Assembly (NCBI RefSeq): GCF_028768465.1
Contig: NZ_CP118225.1
Coordinates: 4,507,001 to 4,571,000, forward strand
Reading direction: 5' to 3'
Length of the DNA stretch: 64,000 nt
Origin: Rhodopirellula sp. P2
GTDB lineage: Bacteria; Planctomycetota; Planctomycetia; Pirellulales; Pirellulaceae
Numbering within the stretch: the stretch's first letter is position 1; each line of letters opens with the position of its first letter. Below, one piece after another: positions 35,695 to 45,483 of this stretch. A model generated the notes under the pieces. The model made no database searches, was not told the DNA's origin, and saw only the letters and a list, made by a program, of their open reading frames with translations. Position numbers and translations under genes: made by a program.

Positions 35695-36984
35695 ATGAAT
35701 TGGATTGCAAAGACAACGTTGACCGTGGTGCTGATCATCGGGCTGGCAGTCCAGGCGACTGGCCAAAGCGATGTCGTCCGACAAGCCGACGGTGCTGACG
35801 CGGTTCCCGCTCGAACACAATCGGCATTGACCGCGGAAGACATTCCCCAGGCACTCGAGGGAGAATTCGACACACGAGACATCGCAGCGGCGACGGCGTG
35901 GGCGGACCAGTTGCACCTGGCGGATTGGTTGGGGCCGCTCGCTCCGCTGGCCTTGTCGCCGTTCTTCGGTGTGGCCTGTTTGTCGGGGTTGGCGTTGTGG
36001 GGACCGGACTGGATCACGGACAACGCCTTGTTGGGGGCGGCGGGGCCACTGCGTAGCGTCCCCTTGTTCTGCGTTTTCGCAGTTCTAGCGGTGGTGACCA
36101 GCGTCCCGCGTCTGTCCAAGGTCAGCAAACCGTTTGCTCAAGCGATGGATCAACTGGAAGCGTATTCGGTGATTGTGATTCTCTTGGCCATAAAAATCAC
36201 GGCGTCGATGACCGCCGATTCGGTGGGCACCGACGAAGCACAATTGGCAATGGAAACGCTGCCGGTCTACACCGCGGGGATCTTCAGCTTCACGGCCAAC
36301 ACGCTGATTTTGATTGCGATGACGGTCAACATGTTGGTCATCAACAGCGTCAAATTCTTCTTTGAATTCTTGGTCTGGCTGACGCCGTATCCGACCGTCG
36401 ACGCCATCTTTGAGGTCTGCAACAAATCACTCTGTGCCGCACTGATGGCTGTGTACGCACTCAGTCCGACCCTGGCGACGGTGTTCAATTTTGCGATCCT
36501 CTTGGTCGCCGCGTTGATCTTCCGCTGGGCTGGTCGGCGGGTGAAGTTCTATCGGACGATGTTGTTGGATCCCGTTTTGGCTCGGATTTGGCCGGGATTC
36601 GCGACCCCGGATCCACGTGGCGTGATCGTTTTTTCACAAGATGCGATCGGGCCTTATCCCGCGAAAAGTTGTTTGCGTTTGCGTCGCGATGACGAGGGAT
36701 GGTTGCTGACGCCGGCCACCCCCTGGTCGCCCTTGTCTTGGGGGCTGGGAAGGGACGGTCACGTTCTGCGGTGTGAGACCTCGCCTCGTTTGATTCGCGG
36801 TTGGTTGACGCACTCGATCCAGGCGGACTCGGGCGACGATGCCGGGGTGTTGTTGAAGGTCAGTCGTCGGCATGACGCGCATCTGACGATCGTCGTGGAG
36901 CAATGTGGTTTGATGGAACACGTGGAAGAGCAGGCGGCTTCGGACAAATCCAAACGCCGTGACTCCGCCGTGGAGTTCGCTTGA
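35695..36984 (+). CDS. Multi-pass membrane protein of unknown function, 429 aa
   Basis: A signal peptide (about 1-23, cleavage near ATGQS) is followed by a polar segment and about six hydrophobic helices between residues 78 and 290. A cytoplasmic-looking C-terminal domain of about 130 residues comes next, rich in Arg and Trp. No family recognised. It starts 54 bp from aroK in the opposite direction, so the two share an intergenic promoter region. Confidence 0.8.
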   Translation: MNWIAKTTLTVVLIIGLAVQATGQSDVVRQADGADAVPARTQSALTAEDIPQALEGEFDTRDIAAATAWADQLHLADWLGPLAPLALSPFFGVACLSGLALWGPDWITDNALLGAAGPLRSVPLFCVFAVLAVVTSVPRLSKVSKPFAQAMDQLEAYSVIVILLAIKITASMTADSVGTDEAQLAMETLPVYTAGIFSFTANTLILIAMTVNMLVINSVKFFFEFLVWLTPYPTVDAIFEVCNKSLCAALMAVYALSPTLATVFNFAILLVAALIFRWAGRRVKFYRTMLLDPVLARIWPGFATPDPRGVIVFSQDAIGPYPAKSCLRLRRDDEGWLLTPATPWSPLSWGLGRDGHVLRCETSPRLIRGWLTHSIQADSGDDAGVLLKVSRRHDAHLTIVVEQCGLMEHVEEQAASDKSKRRDSAVEFA

Positions 36985-37169
36985 GGCTGTGGAGGTGTGC
37001 CGAGCATTGCCAGACGACCTTCACGTGAAAAATGTCGTGAAAGTCGGGCTAAATCCTGTCTCTACGGGGCCCGGTCCTCTTTGGGCGATGACCTCGGTGG
37101 ACTAAAGTGGGGACGCATTGTAAGTCCCCCTTGGTCAACCGCATTGAATTCGGAGCTGCTTAAGAATCG

Positions 37170-38117
37170 ATGGCCACGCAACGTTTGACCAAGCAGAATG
37201 CCGCGATGATTTCGGCCGGCGTGGCGCTCCGAGCGGATCGGAATGCCGACGCCCTGCTGTTGTTGCTCGATGGCAGCACCGACTGGAAACGAATTTCGGA
37301 GCTGACCGAAGCGAGCAAGAACATGGTCATCGTCGCGGTCGATACCATCGGTGACTTGGACGGTGCCGCCGAAGCGGGGTTGAAACCGCTGGCGTTGAAC
37401 AAGGAAAAGGCCCCGCTGCTGGAACGTCTGCAAGAGGCGTTGTTGGAAGCCGCGGCCGACGAGCTGATCCGGACCAACGGAGAAGTGGTTGCGGTCTACA
37501 GTGGATTTCAACAAGGCCGCCTGGACTCAATCAGCCACCTGCAGCTGGATGAGCGGATGCGTCGGTTCACCGTTCGCGATCTGCAGACGCTTGAGAGCAG
37601 CGTCCCTTTGAAGACGATCAAAGCGGTCGTCGACTTGGCATCGCAAATTGGCCGAGAAGGTCGCGAGGGCAAAGCGGTCGGCACCATGTTCGTGGTCGGC
37701 GACAGCCGCCGAGTGCTGGAGCACGCCAGCGACAGTGGAGCCGACCCATTTCGCGGTTACAACAAAAAGCACCGCAACATCTTGGATCCCAAGGTGCAGG
37801 AAGATGCGAAAGAAATCGCCCAGCTGGACGGTGCGTTTGTGGTCACCGCGGACGGCATCATCGAACGCAGTCGCCAAATGTTGGAGGTCTCTCACGAAGA
37901 CCTCAAAATGACCAAGGGGCTCGGGTCCCGGCACTGGGCCGCTGCCGCGATTTCGCGAAAAACCAAGGCGGTCTCGGTCGTGGTCAGCCAGTCCACCGGA
38001 ACGGTGCGGCTGTATCAGAACGGGTTCTTGATCCTGCAGATCGTGCCCATGGACAAAGCGATCAAGTGGCAAGAATTCGCGTTCGAGCCACCGCAGCAAT
38101 CTGCGGACGAAAACTAG
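37170..38117 (+). CDS. DisA-N (DAC)-domain protein, likely diadenylate cyclase
   Basis: The C-terminal half carries the DAC fold that makes c-di-AMP from two ATP. The DGA motif is at 220-222 (QLDGAFVV) and the second nucleotide-binding motif at 254-256 reads RHW (GSRHWAAAA) where RHR is usual. The N-terminal 150 residues form a separate domain with no match I recognise, unlike DisA, CdaA or CdaS. The protein lacks membrane helices and the DisA DNA-binding part. It is monocistronic and convergent with map. The Trp substitution makes activity probable but not certain. Confidence 0.82.
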   Translation: MATQRLTKQNAAMISAGVALRADRNADALLLLLDGSTDWKRISELTEASKNMVIVAVDTIGDLDGAAEAGLKPLALNKEKAPLLERLQEALLEAAADELIRTNGEVVAVYSGFQQGRLDSISHLQLDERMRRFTVRDLQTLESSVPLKTIKAVVDLASQIGREGREGKAVGTMFVVGDSRRVLEHASDSGADPFRGYNKKHRNILDPKVQEDAKEIAQLDGAFVVTADGIIERSRQMLEVSHEDLKMTKGLGSRHWAAAAISRKTKAVSVVVSQSTGTVRLYQNGFLILQIVPMDKAIKWQEFAFEPPQQSADEN

Positions 38118-38199
38118 AGCACCGCTCGCACACGTTTTCCAGCTTCGATTCGCTGGGGCGACACTCCCGTGACTAAAATCACACCCCGGAGCACAACTT

Positions 38200-38221
38200 C
38201 AAAACGCGTGAGCGAGGGACA
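38200..38221 (+). repeat. Half-copy of the CGTGAGCGAGGGA palindromic repeat
   Basis: AAAACGCGTGAGCGAGGGAC matches one arm of the palindrome found in each unit of the 545-bp tandem array. The opposite arm is absent. It lies between convergent genes. Confidence 0.55.
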
Positions 38222-38232
38222 ACCTCGAATGC

Positions 38233-39030
38233 TTAGAACTGGTGACCCTTGCGGGGACCGTCTTGCGTTTGCGTCAGGATCTCAGGGCCTTCTTCGGTCA
38301 TCAGAATCGAGTGTTCAAACTGAGCCGACGGGCGTCCGTCTCTGGTTCGGACTGTCCACCCGTCTGCCTTGTCACACTGGGTGTAACGCGAACCGGCGTT
38401 GATCATGGGCTCGATCGTGAAGCACATGCCCGGGAACAAGCGATCGATTCGGCTTTGGCGGTTCGGGAAGTGAGGAATCGAAGGGTCGAGGTGAAATTGT
38501 TTGCCCAACCCGTGACCGACGTATTCGCGAACGACCGTGAATCCACGCCCTTCGGATTCGGGAACGACGGCTTCGCCGATCGTTGACACCCGGCATCCGG
38601 GGGTCAACGCGTCGATGGCCAGATGCATGCAATCAAACGCACACTGGGTCACCGCTCGTTTTTCATCGCTGACTTCGCCCATCAAAAACGTCTCGCTTTG
38701 GTCACCGTGCCAGCCGTCCACGACGGTGGTGATGTCGACGTTGATGATGTCGCCCTCGCGCAACTCGTAATCATCGGGAATCCCGTGGCAGATCACTTCG
38801 TTGACGCTGGTGCAACAGCTTTTGGGGAACTTCTGATACCCCAGTGTTGCCGCTCGGTACCCGTGGCCGTAGGTCCAGTCGTGGACCATTTGGTCAAGTT
38901 TCCCCGTTGTGATGCCGGGTTTGACATGCGGCCGTATGAAGTCCATCAGTGCAGCATTGGCTTGGCCTGCGGCCCGCATCATGTCGCGCTGAATGTCAGT
39001 CAGGATCAGTTTTCGTTGCTTGGTCAGCAT
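38233..39030 (-). CDS. map: Methionine aminopeptidase, type I
   Basis: Removes the initiator Met from nascent proteins. The 265-aa length fits type I, and the five metal ligands are visible: D in NVDITT, D in HGDQSETF, H in EYVGHGLG, E in FTIEPM and E in FEHSI, plus SVNEVICHG for substrate binding. No N-terminal zinc-finger or SEC-C motif is present. Confidence 0.95.
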   Translation of the reverse strand: MLTKQRKLILTDIQRDMMRAAGQANAALMDFIRPHVKPGITTGKLDQMVHDWTYGHGYRAATLGYQKFPKSCCTSVNEVICHGIPDDYELREGDIINVDITTVVDGWHGDQSETFLMGEVSDEKRAVTQCAFDCMHLAIDALTPGCRVSTIGEAVVPESEGRGFTVVREYVGHGLGKQFHLDPSIPHFPNRQSRIDRLFPGMCFTIEPMINAGSRYTQCDKADGWTVRTRDGRPSAQFEHSILMTEEGPEILTQTQDGPRKGHQF

Positions 39031-39350
39031 GCTTCTAAGTTGTGCTGGTTCGGTTGATGGGGGCCGTCAGGGGCGAGTGCCAGCATAGCAGGTTTGGGAA
39101 GGCGGCAAACCCAATCTGCGGCCAGATGCCAGCCCGTGGGGGGACCGGAGGCGGAATGATTGGCACAATCCAGCGAATTGCTCGATCAGGAACGCTCCCG
39201 GTCGGAACTTTTGTGGCCAGGAGGGGTTGGTTCATCACGGAACGAGACCATTTACTCGTGCCGTTGCTTTTCGGGCAACTATCCTGACACCCGAGTCCAG
39301 GCAAACGATTTCCGCTTCGTCCAGCTCGATCCTAAATCTTATCTATCGAA
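39031..39350. other. Divergent intergenic region, no gene seen
   Basis: 320 bp between map (minus) and the secretin-like gene (plus). Short frames of up to 89 codons overlap on both strands and are not credible. It should carry promoters for both directions. Confidence 0.5.
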
Positions 39351-42308
39351 ATGAATCGAATTGTTCCCAACGCGACGCAAGCCGCGAATGCTTTGTCTTC
39401 CCAAAGTTCCAATGCCAGTGGTTGGAACCGATTGTCGAGCGACGTTGACCTTTGTCAAACCGGTCGCGGGCGATCTCGCTGGACGCAATTCTCAATACGA
39501 GGGGTGGCCGTGGCGGGGATGTTGGTCCTGGCGTCAGGTTCGGCCGGCGCTCAAGACGCCGGCGTGGACATGCCCGCTGGCCCGATCCAATCCGCTCCGG
39601 CAACCTCGGTTCCCAGCGCTGACAAAGAACTGAGCTTCAATTTTTCGGGAGCACCGTGGGCGGATGTGCTTCGTTGGTTCTCCGAACAAGCGGACTTGTC
39701 CTTGCAAATGGATGGGTCGCCCGCCGGGACGGTCAACTTCAGTGACCCCACTCAAACCTATTCCGTCGGCGAAGGCCTGGATCTGATCAATCGGCTGTTG
39801 CTGGACCGAGGTTGGGCAGTGGTTCGCCGAGGACGCATGCTGCTGCTGGTTGACCTCGAAGCCGAAAATGCAGAGAAGCTGATCAGCGAGATGGCCGAAT
39901 TGGTCACTCCCGACACCTTCGATCAGCGCGGCAACAGCGACATTGTTCGCTGTGTCTTCCCTCTCGGCGGGTTGTCGCCCGAGGAAGCACGTGAAGAACT
40001 GGCCCAGATCATTGGTCCCTGGGGACGAATCAACGTGTTGGCCGGAGCACGCCAAGTCGTCGTGACCGAGACCGTGGGGAAGCTAAGAACGATCGAGTCC
40101 GTGTTGTCCGCTGCTGAGGAAGCTCAGTCCAGCGTGGTTGAAATCACGCTTCAACATCGGGCCGCAGAAGAAATTCTAGAAGTCGCCCGTCCGTTGGTTG
40201 GTTTGGAACCGGGCGTGAACCTCGGTGATGACCTTCGCATCTCGGTTTCGCTGTACGGCGACCGGGTCTTTGCAACGGGATCCCCCGCCAAGTTGTCGCT
40301 GCTGAAAAGCATTTTTACGAAAGCCGACAAGGCGATGCCGGGCAGCGAAGACGCAGAAGAAGTCGAAATCATCAAACCGGTGTTGAAGACGCACTCGGTC
40401 GCTTCGGCCAACATGCAAACCGCATTTGATGTGCTGCAGACCATGTTGGCTGGCACGCCAGAAACTCGGATTGCGCTGGATACCAAACGCGGGGTGATTG
40501 TCGCGTCGGCGCGCCCAGAAACTCAAGCCTTGATCGCCGAAACGATCGCGGAACTCGAAGGCGATGGCGATAACTTCGCCATCATCAATCTGCGTCGGCT
40601 GGAACCCGCCAACGCATTGCTGACGATCAACAAATTCTTCGGTGTCACCGAGGCTGGCGGGCAAGGTCCCACGGTCGACGGCGACCCGGAAACAGGACGT
40701 CTCTGGGTTCGCGGAACAACAGCCCAAATCGAAACTGTGAAGCGGCTGATCGATGAACTGGAAAACGATCCACTGGCAGGCGGGTTGGGCGAGAACGTTC
40801 GCGTTCTGCCGATGAGTGGATCATCGGCCAACCAAACGCTGCGGCAATTGGAAAGCTTGTGGCCGATGACTGGGCGAGAGAATCGCTTGCGAGTGATCGT
40901 GCCAACTTCTTCGGAGGACGATCAGCTGCAAGATGGCAGCCGAAACACACAGCCGATTGGCCAACCGCGACCGCGTGACCTTGATCAAGAAGCGTCGTGG
41001 AATCGCCGTGATTCAAGAGCAGATGACCAGTACTTGGTGCGAGCATTGGACGATTTCGATGTCAACACATCGGCCGGTTCAGATCAGACCGAAGTGGAAT
41101 CCCAAGCCCCTATCGCTGGCCCCACGTTGTTGGAAGATGAGTTCGCGAATCCTCACGCGGGTGCTGAGATTGTCGTGCAGATGACTCCGGCGGGTTTGGT
41201 GATCGCGTCGAAAGACAGCGAAGCACTCGATGCGTTTGAGCAATTGCTCAGCTCGATCAGCACATCGTCGGGAATGGCGAGTGATCTGCCGACGATCTTT
41301 CGTCTGAAATTCATCAAAGCCGAAGTGGCATCGGAACTCGTTGCCAGCGTGCTTGGCGGATCAGAGTCTTCCTCCGGATCTCTCACCGAATCGGTGATGG
41401 GCGGTCTCGGCGGTGGGATGCTCGGCGGTTTGCTCGGAATGGGCGGCGGTGGAGGCGAAGAGGTCTCCAGCAGTCGTTCGATTTTGACCAGTCGAGGCAG
41501 CGTCAACATTGTTGCCGATGGCCATCTGAACTCGTTGATCGTTCAGGCCAGTCCGGCTGACTTGGAATTCATCCGGTTGGTCATTCGGGAAATTGACCAA
41601 GAAGAAAGTCCCGAGTTGGTTCGCACAGTGCCACAGCCCCGGTTGATCCCCGTGATCTATCAAGAAGCAGCGGATGTCGCGACGCTCGTGAAAGCCGTCT
41701 TCGCCGAGAAAATGTTCCAAGAGCAAAGTGCAGGAGGCGGAGGTGGTGGTCGCCAGCCATCACCAGAGGACATCATCAATGCGTTCCGAGGTGGTGGCCG
41801 GGGCGGACGAGGCGGTGGTGGAACAGCCGAGAAAGCCAAGAGTGAACCGACAAAAATCATTGTCGCCGTGGACGAACGCAGCAACTCTTTGGTTGTCACA
41901 GCCACGCCGCAAGACTTCCAACAGGTTCAGGAACTCGTTGAAATCTTGGATCAACAAGGGATGGAACAAGAAGAACAGACGGTTGTGATGCCAATCGCAG
42001 GTGGTGTCCGCGCAGAAGTGCTACAACAAGCGTTGGAGTCCATGCTGGGTGTGAAAGCCACCACGGCAACGTCGACCTCGGGAAGTTCCAGCAGTGGAAC
42101 TTCCAGTGCCGCACCGACGGGTTCCTCCGCCGAAGATGTGCAGCGGCGAATTGAGTTCTTCCGATCGCGGTTTGGCGGCGGTGGTGGTGCTCCAGGAGGC
42201 ATCGGCGGACGTGGCGGTGACACCGGCCGCGGTGGCACGGGGCGCGGTGGAGGTGACACAGGTCGCGGTGGTCGCGGCGGACAAACAGGCGGAGGAAGAG
42301 GAAGATGA
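39351..42308 (+). CDS. Secretin N-domain repeat protein, GspD-like, 985 aa
   Basis: After an extended basic start comes a signal segment (about 44-63, cleavage near GAQDA). A secretin N0-like domain follows (LSFNFSGAPWADVLRWFSEQ...LLVDLE), then several NolW/secretin_N-type repeats (for example FAIINLRRLEPANALLTINK, PTIFRLKFIKAEVASELVAS, LIPVIYQEAADVATLVKAVF). Two Gly-rich inserts and a C-terminal tail of GGRGGDTGRGG repeats are notable. I see no secretin beta-barrel domain, so it may not form a pore by itself. Its stop overlaps the GspE gene start by 4 bp, which ties it to a type II secretion or type IV pilus-like machine. Confidence 0.8.
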   Translation: MNRIVPNATQAANALSSQSSNASGWNRLSSDVDLCQTGRGRSRWTQFSIRGVAVAGMLVLASGSAGAQDAGVDMPAGPIQSAPATSVPSADKELSFNFSGAPWADVLRWFSEQADLSLQMDGSPAGTVNFSDPTQTYSVGEGLDLINRLLLDRGWAVVRRGRMLLLVDLEAENAEKLISEMAELVTPDTFDQRGNSDIVRCVFPLGGLSPEEAREELAQIIGPWGRINVLAGARQVVVTETVGKLRTIESVLSAAEEAQSSVVEITLQHRAAEEILEVARPLVGLEPGVNLGDDLRISVSLYGDRVFATGSPAKLSLLKSIFTKADKAMPGSEDAEEVEIIKPVLKTHSVASANMQTAFDVLQTMLAGTPETRIALDTKRGVIVASARPETQALIAETIAELEGDGDNFAIINLRRLEPANALLTINKFFGVTEAGGQGPTVDGDPETGRLWVRGTTAQIETVKRLIDELENDPLAGGLGENVRVLPMSGSSANQTLRQLESLWPMTGRENRLRVIVPTSSEDDQLQDGSRNTQPIGQPRPRDLDQEASWNRRDSRADDQYLVRALDDFDVNTSAGSDQTEVESQAPIAGPTLLEDEFANPHAGAEIVVQMTPAGLVIASKDSEALDAFEQLLSSISTSSGMASDLPTIFRLKFIKAEVASELVASVLGGSESSSGSLTESVMGGLGGGMLGGLLGMGGGGGEEVSSSRSILTSRGSVNIVADGHLNSLIVQASPADLEFIRLVIREIDQEESPELVRTVPQPRLIPVIYQEAADVATLVKAVFAEKMFQEQSAGGGGGGRQPSPEDIINAFRGGGRGGRGGGGTAEKAKSEPTKIIVAVDERSNSLVVTATPQDFQQVQELVEILDQQGMEQEEQTVVMPIAGGVRAEVLQQALESMLGVKATTATSTSGSSSSGTSSAAPTGSSAEDVQRRIEFFRSRFGGGGGAPGGIGGRGGDTGRGGTGRGGGDTGRGGRGGQTGGGRGR

Positions 42309-43996
42309 TCATGCATGCTGGCGAGATTCTGCAACGACGCGGACTGCTGACGCCCCAGCAATTGGAACAAAGCCGCAACGGCGACCCTCAATCGGTCGTC
42401 GACAATGCGGTCACGTTGGGATACGTCACGGCACGCGCTGCCTTGTCGGCAATTGCTGACGAGGTTGGGCTGGAATTTCGTGACTTGCGAACATCGGAAA
42501 TCGATTTGTCGGCCCTCGAGGGCTTCCCACAAAAGCTGATCTACCGCCACTCCATGTTCCCAATCGGTTGGGAAGACGGGGCGTTGCTGGTTGCGACCGC
42601 AGACCCGTTTGACCTGTATCCCCTGGATGAGGCCTGCGCGACGACCGGCAAAACCGTCGTTCCCGTCGTGGCCGAGCGGGCCGAGATCAGCCGGTTGGTG
42701 AAGAAACACCTCGGTGTCGGTAGCGAAACGGTGGAGGGGTTGGTCGCCGCCGCCGGCGATGATGAAGTCGAATTGCTCGAAGGCATCGAAACCGACGGCA
42801 GTGAACTCTCCGAAATGGCTCAAGAGGCCTCGGTCGTTCGACTGGTCAACGAGATTTTGATTGAAGCCGTTGATTCGCGTGCCAGTGACATTCACATCGA
42901 ATCGCAGTCGGACGGGCTGGTCATCCGGTACCGGATCGACGGGATCTTGCACCCTCAACCTGTGCCCCCTGAGATCAACCGTTTCCAAGCTGCCATGATC
43001 AGCCGCTTGAAGATCATGGCTCGGTTGAACATTGCGGAGAAGCGACTGCCGCAAGACGGCCGGATCAAACTGCGGGTGCACGGCCGGGAAGTCGACATTC
43101 GTCTCAGCGTGATCCCCATGATTCACGGCGAAGGCCTGGTCATGCGTGTCCTCGACAAATCGTCGATGGTGTTTGATCTGCAGGGACTGGGAATGTCCAA
43201 AGAGATCTACGATCGATTCAGCCAGCTGATCAAATTGCCGCACGGGATCGTGTTGGTCACCGGGCCGACCGGGAGTGGTAAAACAACGACGCTGTACAGC
43301 AGTCTGTTGGAAATCCGCAGCCCCGAAAACAAAATCATCACGACGGAAGATCCCGTTGAGTATCAGCTCGATGGCATCAACCAGATCCAGGTTCACTCCA
43401 AGATCGGGTTGACCTTCGCCGCGTCGCTTCGGAGCATTCTGCGTCACGACCCCGACATCGTGCTGGTCGGCGAAATTCGTGACTTGGAAACGGCTGAGAA
43501 CGCCACCCAGGCATCGCTGACCGGGCACATGGTGTTCAGCACCTTGCACACCAACGATGCCGCTGGTGCCTTCACGCGGATGGTTGACATGGGCGTGGAA
43601 CCGTTTTTGGTCGCCGGGACGGTGGAAGCCGTGATGGCTCAACGTCTGCTGCGACGGTTGTGCCAGCACTGCAAAGAGTCATTCATTCCGGAGCAAGACG
43701 ATTTGCCGAAGGATTTTCCTTGGGATGAGATCGCAGGCAAAGAAATCTTTCGCAGCGTCGGTTGTCGGGAGTGCCGCAACGTGGGTTACTCCGGTCGTCT
43801 GGGGATCTACGAACTGCTCGTCAGCAGCGAGCAAATTCGCGAGATGGCTCAGAACCGTGCCAGCAGCTGGGACATCCGACGACAAGCTGTCAAGGAAGGC
43901 ATGCGAACGCTTCGGATGGATGCCTGGGACAAAGTCGTCGCTGGTGTGACCAGCGTTGAAGAGGTCCTGCGTGTTACCAAGGGCGAGGCGCTTTAG
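42305..43996 (+). CDS. Type II secretion / type IV pilus assembly ATPase (GspE/PilB family)
   Basis: Cytoplasmic hexameric ATPase that powers pseudopilus or pilus assembly. An N-terminal MshEN-like domain (about 1-150) is followed by the Walker A motif GPTGSGKTTT (about 319-328), the Asp box with DPDIVLVGEIRD, and the His box HTNDAAGAFTRM. The zinc-binding pairs are CQHC (about 452) and CREC (about 487). It overlaps the upstream secretin-like gene by 4 bp and is followed by the GspF-type gene. At 563 aa it has the normal family length. Confidence 0.93.
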   Translation: MIMHAGEILQRRGLLTPQQLEQSRNGDPQSVVDNAVTLGYVTARAALSAIADEVGLEFRDLRTSEIDLSALEGFPQKLIYRHSMFPIGWEDGALLVATADPFDLYPLDEACATTGKTVVPVVAERAEISRLVKKHLGVGSETVEGLVAAAGDDEVELLEGIETDGSELSEMAQEASVVRLVNEILIEAVDSRASDIHIESQSDGLVIRYRIDGILHPQPVPPEINRFQAAMISRLKIMARLNIAEKRLPQDGRIKLRVHGREVDIRLSVIPMIHGEGLVMRVLDKSSMVFDLQGLGMSKEIYDRFSQLIKLPHGIVLVTGPTGSGKTTTLYSSLLEIRSPENKIITTEDPVEYQLDGINQIQVHSKIGLTFAASLRSILRHDPDIVLVGEIRDLETAENATQASLTGHMVFSTLHTNDAAGAFTRMVDMGVEPFLVAGTVEAVMAQRLLRRLCQHCKESFIPEQDDLPKDFPWDEIAGKEIFRSVGCRECRNVGYSGRLGIYELLVSSEQIREMAQNRASSWDIRRQAVKEGMRTLRMDAWDKVVAGVTSVEEVLRVTKGEAL

Positions 43997-44100
43997 CCCG
44001 TGCCTTGCTGACCGTCCTCCAAGTTGTCCGGGCGTTTCGCCCCCGATTCAAAAGCTCCCTGCCTTCATCACGCCCGTCTGCTTCCCGCCGCTTTGTCACT

Positions 44101-45315
44101 ATGCCAACGTTTCAATACACCGCCCGAGACATGACTGGAAAGAGCGTCCAAGGAACGCTCGAGGCCGGGTCGCAGCGTGAAGCGACTTCGCAGCTGACGG
44201 GACGTGATTTGTTCCCAACCAAGATCACGGAACAAACCTCCGGTTCGGCGTTTGCGATCTTTGGAACCAAACGCAAGAAGGTCAAAGGTCAGGTGATGGC
44301 CACCTTCTACGGACAAATGGCATCGTTGCTGCGAAGTGGCGTGCCAATGATTCGGTCGCTCACGATTCTCGGGGAACAATCCAGCACGCCGGTTCTCGGG
44401 GAAGTCTTGGCCGAGATTCGAGGGCGGGTCGAGGACGGTGAACCGATCGGCGACACCATGGCTCGCTATCCCGGCGTGTTCAGCGACATGGCCGTCAACA
44501 TGGTGCGTGCCGGGACCGAAGGTGGGTTCCTGGAAGACGCTTTGGACCGCGTTGGCGTCTTCACTGAACTGCAAGAAGACCTCAAGGGACGCACCGTTAG
44601 CGCGATGGCCTACCCGGTGTTCTTGTTCACCATCGGGAGTGTGGTGATCTCAGCCTTGTTGGTTTTCTTTGTGCCCAAGTTCGACATGCTGTTTGATCGA
44701 TTGCGGCAGAAGGGCGAGATGCCAGCGATGACAGAAGCCTTGCTGGGCTTCAGTAACTTTCTTCAAGGCTACGGATGGATCCTGATGGTTGTGGCGGTGG
44801 GGGTGATCCTCTTCGTTCGCCAACAACTGCAAACCGATCGCGGACAAGACATGTTTGACAAGCTCAAGCTGAAGGTCCCCGTGCTGGGTGACATCCTCAT
44901 GAACCTCTCCGTCGCTCGGTTCTGCCGGGTGCTGGGAACGTTGCTGGCCAACGGCGTGCCGATTCTGAAATCGTTGGACATCAGCCGGACTGCGACCGGC
45001 AATCGATTGCTCAGTCAATCGATTGCGGACGCGAGTGAAAACATTCGCAGTGGGGAAAGCCTCGCGAAACCACTTCGCCAATCAGGCTACTTTCCGATTT
45101 CGGTGGTGGAGATGATCAGCGTGGGTGAAGAGAGCAACTCGTTGGACCGAGTGCTGCCTGAAATCGCCGACTCGTTGGAGAAACGAACGTTCCGGCGGCT
45201 CGACTTGTTCGTGCGTTTGCTCGAACCAATCATGTTGCTGGTGATGGCAATTCTTGTTCTTGGTGTCGTGATGGCATTGCTCGTGCCTGTCCTCAAAAGC
45301 AGCACCAGCCTCTAG
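44101..45315 (+). CDS. Type II secretion / type IV pilus inner-membrane protein (GspF/PilC family)
   Basis: ATG 44101 (MPTFQYTARD) is the conserved family start; an in-frame start at 44005 is less likely. The 404-aa product has two T2SSF domains (about 73-196 and 275-398), each with a conserved hydrophobic helix (FLFTIGSVVISALLVFFVPKF and the C-terminal MLLVMAILVLGVVMALLVPVL). It is the membrane platform on which GspE acts. The gene lies about 100 bp after gspE-type in the same direction. No pseudopilin or peptidase genes follow. Confidence 0.92.
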   Translation: MPTFQYTARDMTGKSVQGTLEAGSQREATSQLTGRDLFPTKITEQTSGSAFAIFGTKRKKVKGQVMATFYGQMASLLRSGVPMIRSLTILGEQSSTPVLGEVLAEIRGRVEDGEPIGDTMARYPGVFSDMAVNMVRAGTEGGFLEDALDRVGVFTELQEDLKGRTVSAMAYPVFLFTIGSVVISALLVFFVPKFDMLFDRLRQKGEMPAMTEALLGFSNFLQGYGWILMVVAVGVILFVRQQLQTDRGQDMFDKLKLKVPVLGDILMNLSVARFCRVLGTLLANGVPILKSLDISRTATGNRLLSQSIADASENIRSGESLAKPLRQSGYFPISVVEMISVGEESNSLDRVLPEIADSLEKRTFRRLDLFVRLLEPIMLLVMAILVLGVVMALLVPVLKSSTSL

Positions 45316-45483
45316 CTGGCAGCGCGGCGGCGGGCCAGGTGGAGCCACAACTGCGGTCAGTCATGGAGGGATCACCAAGCCGAGCACTCTGCGAAGAAGG
45401 CTTCCGGGTGTGGCTTTGACTTTCTCAACGTCCGTGGTTGGCAACCTTGGACGCACGGTTGGTTGCCAGGATGAATGACCGCA

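Noticed and set aside
41951-43669. 572-codon antisense frame over the secretin-like and GspE-type genes
   Set aside because: The opposite strand has conserved motifs; this translation is His/Gln/Pro-rich with no domain.
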